A program made the position numbers and the translations under genes. Shown piece after piece: positions 51,855 through 61,015 of a stretch of 64,000 bases of DNA. The stretch is from Tenacibaculum todarodis (GTDB lineage: Bacteria; Bacteroidota; Bacteroidia; Flavobacteriales; Flavobacteriaceae): assembly GCF_001889045.1 (NCBI RefSeq), contig NZ_CP018155.1:1173001-1237000 (forward strand), in the 5' to 3' direction. Position 1 is the stretch's first letter. The number at the start of each line of letters is the position of its first letter. The notes under the pieces are model-generated. The model did not search any database and had not been told where the DNA came from. It was given only the letters and a program-made list of their open reading frames with translations.

Positions 51855-52961
51855 CTAATTATTGTTAGTGTCTTCTTTATCTTTTGATGCTTTGTTCCAT
51901 ATTTTAATGTCGTCATCTTTAGTAACGCCTTCTAAAACCTCAACATTAACACCGTCTGAAGTTCCTAATTTTACTATTTTTTTTTCAAACTTGTCCTCTC
52001 CTGTTTTCACTTCTACATAAGGTTCTTCAGATTTCTTATCAAACCTTAATAATGCTTCTTTTATAGATAAAACACTGTCTTTTTTTTCTAATATAATTTC
52101 TGCATTTGCAGAATAACCTGCTCTAATAAAATAGTCATCATCTAAAGAAACATCTGCTTTAATTTTAAATTGAACAGCTCCTGCTTCTTCTGTACCTTTA
52201 GGTGCTATAAAAGTTAATTTTGCTGGGAATTTTTTATTTTCAATTGCTCCTAAAGACACTTCTAAATCAGAGTCTTTAATTAATTTACCTACTTCAGATT
52301 CATCTACTTTTCCTTCAAAGATCATTTTAGTCATATCTGCAATAGTTGCAATTGTTGTACCGGCATTAAATCCGTTAGTTTCTACAACTTGATATCCTTT
52401 TTTTACTGGAATTTCTACAACCATACCTGAAGCTGTTGCTCTAATGTTTGTATTTGCTCCTGAAGAACCAGCAGATCCTTTTTTAATTATTTGATAATCA
52501 TTCTGTGCATTTCTTAAATCGTTTTTAAATTGATTATAAGTTAACTCAGATGCTTCAAAAGCAGTACGAGAAATTACACCTTTATCAAATAGGTTTTTAT
52601 TTCTATTATACTGTGTTTTGGCATTACTTAACTGAATTTGAATTGAGTTAATTCTACCTTTAGCGCTAGTTAAAGACTGTTCATTAGGAACAACCCTAAC
52701 AGTTGCCAATAAATCTCCAACTTTTACTAAAGCTCCTTCTTCTACTACTATTTTATCTATAATACCCGCTATTTGAGGTTTAATTTCTACCTCTTCTAAA
52801 GGAATTACTTTACCTGTAGCAACTGTTTTTTTAACAATTGTAGCTTTAAAGGCTTTTTCAGTTTCATACTTAACAGGTGATGCACTGTTCTTTTTTCCGA
52901 ACCAAATTAACACTGCTATTAAAGCTAATGCTATTCCACCAAAAATGATAATTTTTTTCAT
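51855..52961 (-). CDS. Efflux periplasmic adaptor (HlyD/MacA-like)
   Basis: A 368-residue membrane-fusion protein. N-terminal anchor helix (residues 3-20, IIIFGGIALALIAVLIWFG), then a barrel-sandwich (lipoyl) half VATGKVIPLEEVEIKPQIAG and EEGALVKVGDLLATV, a helical hairpin (about 100-150, RNKNLFDKGVISRTAFEASE), the second lipoyl half RATASGMVVEIPVKKG, and beta-barrel strands. It should link the MacB-type permeases to an outer-membrane TolC-like channel, which is not encoded here. Last gene of the four-gene minus-strand operon. Confidence 0.93.
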   Translation of the reverse strand: MKKIIIFGGIALALIAVLIWFGKKNSASPVKYETEKAFKATIVKKTVATGKVIPLEEVEIKPQIAGIIDKIVVEEGALVKVGDLLATVRVVPNEQSLTSAKGRINSIQIQLSNAKTQYNRNKNLFDKGVISRTAFEASELTYNQFKNDLRNAQNDYQIIKKGSAGSSGANTNIRATASGMVVEIPVKKGYQVVETNGFNAGTTIATIADMTKMIFEGKVDESEVGKLIKDSDLEVSLGAIENKKFPAKLTFIAPKGTEEAGAVQFKIKADVSLDDDYFIRAGYSANAEIILEKKDSVLSIKEALLRFDKKSEEPYVEVKTGEDKFEKKIVKLGTSDGVNVEVLEGVTKDDDIKIWNKASKDKEDTNNN

Positions 52962-52995
52962 TTGTTTTTATATTTGCTTGCTTATTCTTAATTTA

Positions 52996-54216
52996 TTATT
53001 CGTCTCTTAATGCGTCTATTGGTTTCATTACAGTTGCAATATATGCTGGTATAAAACCTATTAATGTTCCTAATGTTACTAAAAGTAAAAAGGCTACTAG
53101 TATAACTGGTATATTTACTGTTGGGTTTACTAAAAATGTATCTGCTGCATCAATAAGCATTAAAATAACGCCTCCTGCTATAATTCCAAATGAACCTGCC
53201 AATAATGTTAAAAACACAGATTCTAATACTATTTGTTGTTTAATGTTAGCTGGGGTTGCGCCTAAGGCTCTACGGATTCCAATTTCTTTTGTTCTTTCTT
53301 TTACGGTAATTAATAAGATATTACCAATTGCAAAAACTCCTGCAATTAATGTTGCAATACCTACAAACCAGGTTAAAAATTGCATTCCAGTTAAAAAACC
53401 TGTTAATTTTCCTATTTCTTTTCCAAGATTAAATCCTCCAAACGCTCTATTATCTTCTGGATGTACTTTGTGTAAATTTTTTAATAATAATTTCACATCA
53501 AATTCTACTTGTTCAATATCAAACCCAGACTTACCGGTTACCATCATCCAAGCAAACTCATCTACTTTGTTATAGATTAACTGAAATGTACTAAATGGTA
53601 TGTGTACTGAAGTATTTCCTTCAAATTGGCCTGCTTTATATACACCAACAACTAAAAAACTAATACTGTTTACTTTTAAGTAACTTCCTACAGCTTCTTC
53701 TTCTTTATCATATAATTGTTTGTAAACCTCTTCAGTAATAACACAAACTTTTTTGTTTTCGTTAATATCATTTTGGTTGATAAAACGACCATAAACCATA
53801 TTCTTCTTCTGTACTTTATCTAATTTTGGATAATCTCCAAAAACTGTAAAACTTGCTGTTTTAAAACCATGTGTTACTTGTCCGCCAGTTGCGTTTCTTG
53901 GCACAACAAACTCAATACCTTTAACTTCTCTTTTAATAGCTTCTACATCATTTATATTAAGTGAAATTTGTTTTCCTTCTTGAAAGCCTTTAAAAGGCAT
54001 TGAAGTTCTACCTCCACCAATAAATAAACTATTTGTTGCAAAATCTCCAAACAATGAGTTGAAACTATTTTCAATACCTCTTGCGGCACCTAACAAACAC
54101 ACTAATAACAAGATCCCCCAAAATGCACCAAAAATAGTAATTACTGTTCTCGTTTTATTTTTACGTATGCTTCCGTAAATCTCTTGCCAAGTATCTGAAT
54201 CGAATAAAAACTTCAT
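52996..54216 (-). CDS. ABC transporter permease, MacB/FtsX type (second)
   Basis: A 406-residue permease: cytoplasmic amphipathic start WQEIYGSIRKNKTRTVITIF, helix 1 (about 20-45), a large MacB-type periplasmic core domain (about 50-270), then three helices (about 283-305, 332-355, 368-392) with the coupling segment VKERTKEIGIRRALGATPANIKQQI. Homologous to the upstream permease at 54218-55447; the two probably form a heterodimer. The start follows the upstream stop by one base. Confidence 0.92.
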   Translation of the reverse strand: MKFLFDSDTWQEIYGSIRKNKTRTVITIFGAFWGILLLVCLLGAARGIENSFNSLFGDFATNSLFIGGGRTSMPFKGFQEGKQISLNINDVEAIKREVKGIEFVVPRNATGGQVTHGFKTASFTVFGDYPKLDKVQKKNMVYGRFINQNDINENKKVCVITEEVYKQLYDKEEEAVGSYLKVNSISFLVVGVYKAGQFEGNTSVHIPFSTFQLIYNKVDEFAWMMVTGKSGFDIEQVEFDVKLLLKNLHKVHPEDNRAFGGFNLGKEIGKLTGFLTGMQFLTWFVGIATLIAGVFAIGNILLITVKERTKEIGIRRALGATPANIKQQIVLESVFLTLLAGSFGIIAGGVILMLIDAADTFLVNPTVNIPVILVAFLLLVTLGTLIGFIPAYIATVMKPIDALRDE

Positions 54217-54217
54217 A

Positions 54218-55447
54218 TTAATCTGCTCTTAATGCTACAATTGGTTTTATTTGCGCTGCCCTTTTAGCGGGTAAGTAACCTGCTATTATACCTGCAGTAA
54301 TAAGTGTAACCGTTGCTGCTATTACTGTTGAAGTTGACACTCCTGGATTTAAAATAAAATACTTTTCTAGACTTGGCCCTATAAACTCTAAAATACCAAC
54401 ACCAATTACCAAACCTAAATAACCTGCTAGTGCAGTTATTAATACCGATTCTAACATTATCATTGTAATAATAGAACTTGGGCTTGCTCCTAATGCTTTT
54501 CTAATACCTAATTCTTTGGTTCGTTCTTTTACCACATAGACCATAATATTACTAATACCAACAATACCTGCTATTAAGGTTCCAAAACCGATTACTAAAA
54601 TTAAAATATTTAATCCTAACATCATAGTTTCAACCTGGCTATTATCTTCTGCTCTATTGCTAACTCTAATAGCTCTTTGATCATTAGGAGAAACATCATG
54701 TCTTTTTTGCAAAGCTCTTTTCATTTTATGACCAAAAGCTATGGCGGCATCTACGCTTAATTTTGGGTTATAGGTCATACCGAAATTTCCTATTTCATCA
54801 TTTCCTCCATAAATTCGTTGCATGGTAGTGTACGGCGTATATATAACTCGTTCTTCATTATCTCCTCCTGAGTCTGTAAAAACACCAATTACTTTGTACA
54901 CAATTCCACCAATATTTAATTCTTTTCCGTAGGCACTTAATCCATTAAATAAATCTTTTTCAACCATTTTACCTATTACAACAACTTTTAATCTATTTCT
55001 TATATCTAAAACATTTAAAAATCTTCCTTCTATTACGGACGCAGATTCCAAAACATCATAGCCAATGTTTACCCCTTTAATAGTATAATTGTCTTTTTTT
55101 GTTTTGTAAACTACGTTTGCACTTCGTTGAAGTGTAGGGCTTATAAATTGAATTTCTTTTTCAAATTCTTCTTGTAAAAATTTGAAATCATCATTTTTAA
55201 ACTGAATTTGTCTTCCGCTTTGTAAACCTTTATAGGGTTTTGTTGTTCTACCTGCACTTATATTTATAGAGTTTGCAGCATCACCTGCAAAACCTTCTTT
55301 AAATGTGTTTTTTAAACCATTACCAATTCCAAAAAGTAACGTGAATAATAAAATAGCAAAAGCAACTGTAAAACCAGATAAAACTGAACGTAGTTTGTTC
55401 TTACTTATACTTTGAAATATTTCTCTCCAACGGTCTATATCAAACAT
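54218..55447 (-). CDS. ABC transporter permease, MacB/FtsX type (first)
   Basis: A 409-residue permease with the same layout as its neighbour: WREIFQSISKNKLRSVLSGF, helix 1, periplasmic core (SGRQIQFKNDDFKFL, GRFLNVLDIRNRLKVVVIG), three C-terminal helices and VKERTKELGIRKALGASPSSIITMI, ending IKPIVALRAD. It follows the ATPase gene by two bases. MacB-type transporters move substrates from the periplasm outward by mechanical coupling rather than through the membrane; the cargo is not known (antibiotics, lipoproteins or siderophores in other systems). Confidence 0.92.
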   Translation of the reverse strand: MFDIDRWREIFQSISKNKLRSVLSGFTVAFAILLFTLLFGIGNGLKNTFKEGFAGDAANSINISAGRTTKPYKGLQSGRQIQFKNDDFKFLQEEFEKEIQFISPTLQRSANVVYKTKKDNYTIKGVNIGYDVLESASVIEGRFLNVLDIRNRLKVVVIGKMVEKDLFNGLSAYGKELNIGGIVYKVIGVFTDSGGDNEERVIYTPYTTMQRIYGGNDEIGNFGMTYNPKLSVDAAIAFGHKMKRALQKRHDVSPNDQRAIRVSNRAEDNSQVETMMLGLNILILVIGFGTLIAGIVGISNIMVYVVKERTKELGIRKALGASPSSIITMIMLESVLITALAGYLGLVIGVGILEFIGPSLEKYFILNPGVSTSTVIAATVTLITAGIIAGYLPAKRAAQIKPIVALRAD

Positions 55448-55449
55448 AA

Positions 55450-56148
55450 TTATACAGCTTTTGCTTTTCCGATAGCAGTAATCTCATCACTCATAATTAA
55501 ACCATCTTTTAAACGTACAACTCTTTTTGTTTGTTCAGCTACTTCTTCTTCATGAGTAATTACAAAAACTGTCATTCCTTCATCATTTATATCTTTAAGA
55601 AGCCCCATAACAGAATCTGTTGTAGCAGAATCTAATGCCCCAGTTGGCTCATCTGCAAGCACTACTTTAGGTTTAGTAGCCAAAGCTCTTGCAATGGCAA
55701 CACGCTGTTTTTGACCTCCAGAAAGCTCATTTGGTAAATGATTAGCCCATGGTTTTAAACCTACTTTATCTAAATATTCTAATGCTATTTTTAAACGCTC
55801 TTTTCTTGCAATACCTTTATAAGAAAGTGGTAATGCTACATTTTCTAAGGCTGTTTTGTATGATATTAAATTAAATGATTGAAAAACAAACCCAAGAAAC
55901 TTATTTCTTAAAATTGCCGCTTTCTTTTCATTTAAGTTTTCAATTAACTCTCCATTTAAATAATAATCTCCCTCATCATGTGAGTCTAAAAGCCCAACTA
56001 TATTTAAGAGTGTAGATTTACCAGAACCTGAAGACCCCATAATTGAAACAAATTCTCCTTCTTTTATATGTAAATCAATACCTTTTAAAACGTGAAGTGA
56101 ATCTTTACCTATTGGATAAGATTTGTGTAGTTTTTCTATTCGAATCAT
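55450..56148 (-). CDS. ABC transporter ATP-binding protein, LolD/MacB type
   Basis: A 232-residue ATPase, first gene of the efflux operon. Walker [14 protein letters not shown]-loop FVFQSFNLI, signature [15 protein letters not shown], Walker [15 protein letters not shown]-loop [10 protein letters not shown]. The N-terminal [27 protein letters not shown] start and length match LolD/MacB domains. It would power both permeases. The 163-bp upstream region shared with the DCC gene holds the promoters. Confidence 0.95.
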   Translation of the reverse strand: MIRIEKLHKSYPIGKDSLHVLKGIDLHIKEGEFVSIMGSSGSGKSTLLNIVGLLDSHDEGDYYLNGELIENLNEKKAAILRNKFLGFVFQSFNLISYKTALENVALPLSYKGIARKERLKIALEYLDKVGLKPWANHLPNELSGGQKQRVAIARALATKPKVVLADEPTGALDSATTDSVMGLLKDINDEGMTVFVITHEEEVAEQTKRVVRLKDGLIMSDEITAIGKAKAV

Positions 56149-56279
56149 TGGTTAGTTAATTTTATACAATAGTACTATTTGTTATAAATTACGCTTATTA
56201 ATTTTTTGTTAAAAGCTGTTATTTTTACTAGTACTTACCATAAGACGCTAAGAATAATTTTTTGTTACAAAATATCTTA

Positions 56280-56287
56280 TATTTTTG
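56280..56287 (+). promoter_or_regulatory. Candidate promoter of the DCC gene
   Basis: TATTTTTG (56280-56287) with TTTG at 56261-56264, spacer 15, 24 bp before the ATG. Slightly short spacing for the flavobacterial consensus. Confidence 0.45.
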
Positions 56288-56311
56288 TAATAATTATTTA
56301 ACTTACTGATA

Positions 56312-56728
56312 ATGATGAATATTCCAAAAGGAAAAAAATTAATTTTATTTGACGGTGTTTGCAACTTGTGTAATAATGCAGTGTTAAAAACTATTAAATT
56401 AGATAAACATAACAAATTTGTTTTTGCATCATTACAATCTAATTTTGGACAAGAAACTATCAACCATTTAAAGATTGATGTAACTAAAATTGATTCTATT
56501 ATTTTGGTGGAAGAAAATTATTTATACTCCATTAAATCTTCAGCTGCTTTAAAAATAGCTGCTAATTTTGGTGGTTTATGGAAAATGACACAACTATTTT
56601 GGGTATTTCCTTCAGTAATTAGAAACTTTGTTTATGATTTTATTGCTAAAAACCGATATAATTGGTTTGGTAAAAAAGAAAGCTGTATGATTCCTACTAA
56701 AGAGTTAATGTCTAAATTTATTGAATAA
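56312..56728 (+). CDS. DCC-family thiol-disulfide oxidoreductase (DUF393)
   Basis: A 138-residue thioredoxin-fold protein. The DCC motif is visible in LILFDGVCNLCNNAVLKTI (D-G-V-C-x2-C), followed by FASLQSNFGQETI, SIILVEENYLYSIKSSAALKI and the C-terminal FVYDFIAKNRYNWFGKKESC. Members are thought to be thiol-disulfide oxidoreductases of unknown partner. The start offers two ATGs in tandem (56312, 56315). Monocistronic, and convergent with the QEGLA gene across a hairpin. Confidence 0.92.
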   Translation: MMNIPKGKKLILFDGVCNLCNNAVLKTIKLDKHNKFVFASLQSNFGQETINHLKIDVTKIDSIILVEENYLYSIKSSAALKIAANFGGLWKMTQLFWVFPSVIRNFVYDFIAKNRYNWFGKKESCMIPTKELMSKFIE

Positions 56729-56730
56729 AC

Positions 56731-56753
56731 TTATTTTAAAGAATTTAAAATAA
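56731..56753. terminator. Hairpin at convergent 3' ends
   Basis: Perfect 10-bp stem ttattttaaa/tttaaaataa with loop gaa, starting at the stop codon of the QEGLA gene and two bases after the DCC stop. Weak (A/T only) but symmetrical. Confidence 0.5.
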
Positions 56754-57891
56754 AATCTATTGTTTTGTTTTTGTTATTATTTTTTAAATAAGCATCCGTA
56801 TAATGTTTTATTGGCGTTGCATATTTATTTTCAAGCAAGTAAGTAATATCATCTACAAACTCCAAAGAAACTTTACCTGTTAAGAGTAATTTTAAGTCTT
56901 TACCTTTATTATAATAATCATATACTTTTTTTAAACCTGTTAAGTATAAATAATCTTTAGTAAAACCACCTCCACGATGTGCTCTTGTGGTTATGTAAAA
57001 AGCTTGTTCTTTTTCTAAATCGTAAGTATTATGGAGTAATCTAAATGTTTTAGAAAAAGTATACCCTTTTGCTAAACTATCTACAGCTAAAACTCTATAA
57101 GCCAATTCTTTTAACCTTCTAATAGTTAAATTTCCAGACATATACTCACTAAAAACAGCTAAACCTTCTTGTGTTTCTACGTTACTTGGAAATCCATGAG
57201 AGAATATTTTTAAAGGATGTAATAAACCATTCATTGTAGTAACCATATGTACACCAATTTCATGATTGGTTAAAATACCCATTTCATTTTCTGAAAACGT
57301 ATGGTTTTCATTTAAAACCAATGTTTGAATATTATTTAAGACCATAGCAATTGCTCCCATGGTTTTAGAGTATTTTATATCGAATGTAAAATTGTATTGC
57401 TTGGCGTAGTTTCTAAATAACTCTTCGGCTTCTTTTGGAGAGTATTTTGGTTGAAAAATTTCAGACTCTTCACCTTCAGCATTAAAATGAAGAATAAATT
57501 TTGCGTTTTCTACATCTTGTTCTGTTGGAGTTCCGAAGGAATGTAAACTATTATAGTAGAACTTTTTTCCTTCTCCTACAGTTTCTATACATTGTATTAA
57601 ACCTGAATAAAAATAAATAATTTCTTCATACAGGTTTCGTAACCTTTCTTCTTCTATTTCTTCTAGAGGCTGCGTAAAAAACTCTCTATGTAATTTAAAT
57701 TTATCAAAATCTCTTTTAGGATATACAAAACTAGGGTCCGTAAAGTAGTTAGAATCAAAAAATAGCTGCTTTTGTTCTTCTATATTAGTAGGATTTACGT
57801 AGCTTAAAAGTTCGATTTTTTTAACCAAACTATCTACATAATTATCTATTTTAAAAAGTGATGCTGTTTTTAAAGAAGTGTCATTCATCAT
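56731..57891 (-). CDS. QEGLA-motif (DUF1704) metallopeptidase-like protein
   Basis: A 386-residue protein of the DUF1704 family, called flavohemoglobin-expression-modulating QEGLA protein in bacteria. The zinc motif is HEIGVH (H210, E211, H215; HExxxH) and QEGLA lies at 241-245 with E242 as likely third ligand. The same motifs occur in the animal tubulin tyrosine carboxypeptidases (MATCAP/KIAA0895), so a carboxypeptidase-like activity is plausible. RAHRGGGFTKDYLYLTGL near the C-terminus is also conserved. Last gene of the ATP-grasp operon, 28 bp after the amidohydrolase; two TAnnTTTG boxes (57902-57909, 57915-57922, minus) suggest it may also have its own promoter. Partner and substrate unknown. 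Confidence 0.88.
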   Translation of the reverse strand: MMNDTSLKTASLFKIDNYVDSLVKKIELLSYVNPTNIEEQKQLFFDSNYFTDPSFVYPKRDFDKFKLHREFFTQPLEEIEEERLRNLYEEIIYFYSGLIQCIETVGEGKKFYYNSLHSFGTPTEQDVENAKFILHFNAEGEESEIFQPKYSPKEAEELFRNYAKQYNFTFDIKYSKTMGAIAMVLNNIQTLVLNENHTFSENEMGILTNHEIGVHMVTTMNGLLHPLKIFSHGFPSNVETQEGLAVFSEYMSGNLTIRRLKELAYRVLAVDSLAKGYTFSKTFRLLHNTYDLEKEQAFYITTRAHRGGGFTKDYLYLTGLKKVYDYYNKGKDLKLLLTGKVSLEFVDDITYLLENKYATPIKHYTDAYLKNNNKNKTIDFILNSLK

Positions 57892-57919
57892 AAATCAAGT
57901 GCAAAATTACGGTACAAAG

Positions 57920-58750
57920 TTACGCTTTATGCTTTTTATAAAAGTTTTCTGCGTGTTTTTTTAATTCAATTCTTAAATATTTTTCAACTGCTTGCACCAC
58001 TTCTGGAAACATAGTTTGTGTTAACTCATCACAATATACTTTTGCTATCTCTGTTGCCAGAACTAAAGTATTGTTGAAATTTTGAGTAATAAACTTTAAA
58101 AAATATCCATTTCCTTGAAAAGTATCGTTAATTTTTGAAGTTGATTTTATTCCGTTTGGTAATTGCATTTTTTCTAAAACTCTTCGCCAAGATTCTGCTT
58201 CTTCTCCAAAACGATTATTATCGATATTTGATGTTCCTAAATTCCATATTGGTACTTCTCTATCCCAACGTTTCCAATTATAACTGTGCATATCATACAC
58301 AACACAAACTCCAAACTTTTCTTCTAATTTCGTAATTAAAGCGTGTACAACTTTATAAAAATTTGCATGTTTTGCTAAACTTTTATCTTTTTGACTTTTA
58401 GGTAACTCATTGCGCCATAATTGTTTTCCCCAAGCATCTGTATAAATTGCCGTTTCTGGCGCGCGATTTAAATCGTATTCGAATCGAGAATCTAAACCTG
58501 CTATAATTATTGGATGCATTTTAACCATTTCTTTGGTTTCCGGGTCCTCTTCAAACCAACGTTCATAGGCTGTGTGTATACAATTATCCCACAATTCTTT
58601 TCTAAATTGATTTCCATCGTGAACAGCTCCACAAACATACGGAACATATTCTTCAATCTTTATTGTAAATGAATAATCTGAGGAAACAGCTTCAAAAAAT
58701 TCTTCATTTTCAATTTTATGAATAATTTTTTCAACAGATAATCTTTCCAT
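57920..58750 (-). CDS. N-formylglutamate amidohydrolase family protein
   Basis: A 276-residue zinc amidohydrolase of the FGase family (PF05013). Seen: YVPYVCGAVHDGNQFRKEL (the S/G-xxHxG-type metal site), PIIIAGLDSRFEYDLNRAPE with E/D ligands, CVVYDMHSYNWKRWDRE (D-x-H-S-Y), and ATEIAKVYCDE near the end. The canonical enzyme frees glutamate from formylglutamate in histidine breakdown, but no hut genes are nearby; here it lies between TerB-like and QEGLA genes, so another N-acyl or amide substrate is likely. Its ATG overlaps the upstream stop by one base (TAATG). Confidence 0.88.
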   Translation of the reverse strand: MERLSVEKIIHKIENEEFFEAVSSDYSFTIKIEEYVPYVCGAVHDGNQFRKELWDNCIHTAYERWFEEDPETKEMVKMHPIIIAGLDSRFEYDLNRAPETAIYTDAWGKQLWRNELPKSQKDKSLAKHANFYKVVHALITKLEEKFGVCVVYDMHSYNWKRWDREVPIWNLGTSNIDNNRFGEEAESWRRVLEKMQLPNGIKSTSKINDTFQGNGYFLKFITQNFNNTLVLATEIAKVYCDELTQTMFPEVVQAVEKYLRIELKKHAENFYKKHKA

Positions 58751-59076
58751 TACTTTAATATTTTCTTTAAAAACATAAATGCATTCTTCTCTAAAATATC
58801 TACAGAACCATCAGCAAAACAAACCTCTTTTATTTCTTTAATTAATTGTGTTTTACCTTCTTCTGAATATTTATTATCTAATAAATATTGTTTTATTTTT
58901 TCCATACTTTGATAATCGTTATCATGTACAATTTCTGTATGAATTGCATTGAACGATTTTTCATCTACTTTAGATAAAATATACTTGCTTTCTTCTTCAG
59001 TTTCGATGTAATTACTTTGTGCAACATACAATAAAACATATGCTGTAAATTCTTCTTTTGTCCAATTTAGTGTCAT
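58750..59076 (-). CDS. TerB-like small acidic protein
   Basis: A 108-residue, all-helical acidic protein: LNWTKEEFTAYVLLYVAQSN, ETEEESKYILSKVDEKSF, and GKTQLIKEIKEVCFADGSVD with D-G-S-x-D followed by EKNAFMFLKKILK. The layout (Asp-rich DGxxDxxE near the end) recalls TerB/tellurite-resistance-type domains, although short. Encoded between the sulfurtransferase (six-base gap) and the FGase gene (TAATG overlap), so certainly part of the operon. Role unknown. Confidence 0.8.
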   Translation of the reverse strand: MTLNWTKEEFTAYVLLYVAQSNYIETEEESKYILSKVDEKSFNAIHTEIVHDNDYQSMEKIKQYLLDNKYSEEGKTQLIKEIKEVCFADGSVDILEKNAFMFLKKILK

Positions 59077-59082
59077 AATTTA

Positions 59083-59922
59083 TTATTTTATAATTGGTAA
59101 TTCCGTTCTACTGCCCCATTCTGTCCAAGAACCATCATAAACCGCGTAGTTTTTGATGGTTGCAATTTCTGCTCCTAAAGCTAAAATACAAGCTGTAATT
59201 CCGCTTCCACACGAAAAAATTAAGGAATTGTTCTTTGGATTTATTTCTTCGAAAACTTTTTTTAATTCTTCTGTTGATTTTAACCTTCCGTTAGAAAGCA
59301 TTTCTCCATAAGGCAAACTTACCGAATTAGGCATATGACCTCCACGAATTTCTTTTCTTGGCTCAGGTTCAGTTCCATAAAACCTTCCTTTAGAACGCGC
59401 ATCAGCAATTAAAATAGTATTGTTTTTGGTTGCTGATAAAACTTGTTCTGTAAATTTTATTTTTTCTGGTTGATAATCTGCTATAAAATTTCCTCTAGTA
59501 AATGAGTGTTCTTTTGGTTTTTCTATGTTGAAATTAGCTTTTTCCCAAGCAGGAAAACCTCCATTTAAAACCGCAATATTATTAAAACCCATTAATTTAA
59601 ACATCCACCAAACTCTTGGCGCAGCGTAAACTCCTAAATCATCATAAACAACTATACAGCTGTCTTTGTTAATTCCCAATTTTTGGGCTTCTTCCTGAAA
59701 CTTTTCAGCAGATAAAATAGTATTTGGATACTGCGATTCTTTATCAGAAAATGTGTTCTTTATATCAAAAAAACGAGTGTTAGAAATTACCTCTTTATTG
59801 ATATTCGTTTCATTTTTAGTACCTACTTTAGGAATTGTAGCATCTAGAATAACAAGGTTTTCTGCATCAATATTTTGATGCAACCAATCTACTGAAACTA
59901 TGGGTTTATCCACTTTTATCAA
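59083..59922 (-). CDS. Sulfurtransferase, 3-mercaptopyruvate/thiosulfate type
   Basis: A 279-residue protein with two rhodanese domains. Domain 1 (residues 1-140): VSVDWLHQNIDAENLVILDA, DDLGVYAAPRVWWMFKLMGF, VLNGGFPAWEKANF. Domain 2 has IADARSKGRFYGTEPEPRKE, GGHMPNSVSLPY and the active-site loop CGSGITA, in which the CGSG(V/I)T form favours 3-mercaptopyruvate. The start is TTG at 59922 (or GTG at 59913); an in-frame stop just upstream excludes a longer protein, and no ATG fits. It lies 57 bases after the ATP-grasp gene. Confidence 0.93.
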   Translation of the reverse strand: MIKVDKPIVSVDWLHQNIDAENLVILDATIPKVGTKNETNINKEVISNTRFFDIKNTFSDKESQYPNTILSAEKFQEEAQKLGINKDSCIVVYDDLGVYAAPRVWWMFKLMGFNNIAVLNGGFPAWEKANFNIEKPKEHSFTRGNFIADYQPEKIKFTEQVLSATKNNTILIADARSKGRFYGTEPEPRKEIRGGHMPNSVSLPYGEMLSNGRLKSTEELKKVFEEINPKNNSLIFSCGSGITACILALGAEIATIKNYAVYDGSWTEWGSRTELPIIK

Positions 59923-59979
59923 CTTCTATTTTTTACAAATGTTGTTTTTTTTCTGTTAACTAAAAAACTGCTAACTGAT

Positions 59980-61014
59980 TTATGCTTCGTCTACTTGTCT
60001 TTTTAAATCCGATTTTCTAATAAAAGCAGCATTTCTTTCCAAATATTTACTTTCCATAAAATCCACAACTTTTTCTTGTACTTTGGTTTTATAAACTTTA
60101 TTCATGTACGTAATTCCTCCTGGACTCATAACATTAACCTCCACAAGTTTACCTCCAATTACATCTATGCCAACAAAATACAATCCGTCTTTAACTAATT
60201 TTGGTCCAATTTTTTTACACAATAATTTTTCTTGTGCAGTAAGTTTATGTTTTTCAATTGTACCTCCTGCAGACACATTAGATCGATGATCTTTATCTCC
60301 AGGAACACGTTTCATGGCTCCAATTGGCAATCCATTTAATAGTAAAATTCTTACATCTCCTTTATCTGCTCCTTCAATATATTCTTGTAAAATTACATAA
60401 TCTGAATTTCCATCTCCTTTATTTATATAAAAATCTAAAAGCGAATTAATGTTTCCCATTGCAGATTTTTCAATTAAAATAACTCCAGAACCACCAAAAC
60501 CATTTAGCGGTTTTAGTATCATTTTATCTGAATTAGATTCTTCAATCATTTTAACCAAATAATCTTTGTTTTTAGAGACATGTGTAACCGGAATTATCTC
60601 GTTATTAGGATCTTCAAATACAGCGGTGTATAATTTATTATTTGCAACACGCATACCTTGTACTGAGTTAATAATAAAAACATCGTCTTTAACTGAATCT
60701 AAAAAGTTTAACATTATAGGGTCTAAAGGTGGTTCTGCCCTCATAAAAATAATATCGAACCCTGCTAGTGGTAGCATTTCTTCTCTGGTTTCAGTTTTTT
60801 TATGAAACGATTTTAGACTTGCAGGAACTTTGTCTGCACGTTTTAAAATTGTACAAAAAGCATTTGTTACACTATTTCTAATAGTTAAATTAGAAGGCGA
60901 ACAAATTGCAACTCCATGACCTCTTTTTACACATTCATGAATAAGTGTCATAGAAGTATCATTTTCTGGGGCTTTTATACTTTCCCAAGGATACATTAAA
61001 AAACAAACGTTCAT
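59980..61014 (-). CDS. ATP-grasp ligase, glutathione-synthetase-like
   Basis: A 344-residue ATP-grasp enzyme of the GshB type. N-terminal domain: VCFLMYPWESIKAPENDTSM, VKRGHGVAICSPSNL, FDIIFMRAEPPLDPIMLNFL. ATP-grasp: KMILKPLNGFGGSGVILI, VILQEYIEGADKGDVRILLL, AMKRVPGDKDHRSNVSAGG, and FVGIDVIGGKLVEVNVMSPGG. In proteobacteria GshB makes glutathione; this organism has bacillithiol genes instead and no gshA is nearby, so a different peptide-type amide product is likely. First gene of a five-gene minus-strand operon; seven 7-bp repeats begin two bases upstream of its ATG. Confidence 0.9.
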   Translation of the reverse strand: MNVCFLMYPWESIKAPENDTSMTLIHECVKRGHGVAICSPSNLTIRNSVTNAFCTILKRADKVPASLKSFHKKTETREEMLPLAGFDIIFMRAEPPLDPIMLNFLDSVKDDVFIINSVQGMRVANNKLYTAVFEDPNNEIIPVTHVSKNKDYLVKMIEESNSDKMILKPLNGFGGSGVILIEKSAMGNINSLLDFYINKGDGNSDYVILQEYIEGADKGDVRILLLNGLPIGAMKRVPGDKDHRSNVSAGGTIEKHKLTAQEKLLCKKIGPKLVKDGLYFVGIDVIGGKLVEVNVMSPGGITYMNKVYKTKVQEKVVDFMESKYLERNAAFIRKSDLKRQVDEA

Positions 61015-61015
61015 A

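Noticed and set aside
59980..61014. True glutathione synthetase
   Set aside because: GshB-like in sequence, but bacillithiol genes are present, no gshA is seen, and the operon context is different; left as ATP-grasp ligase.
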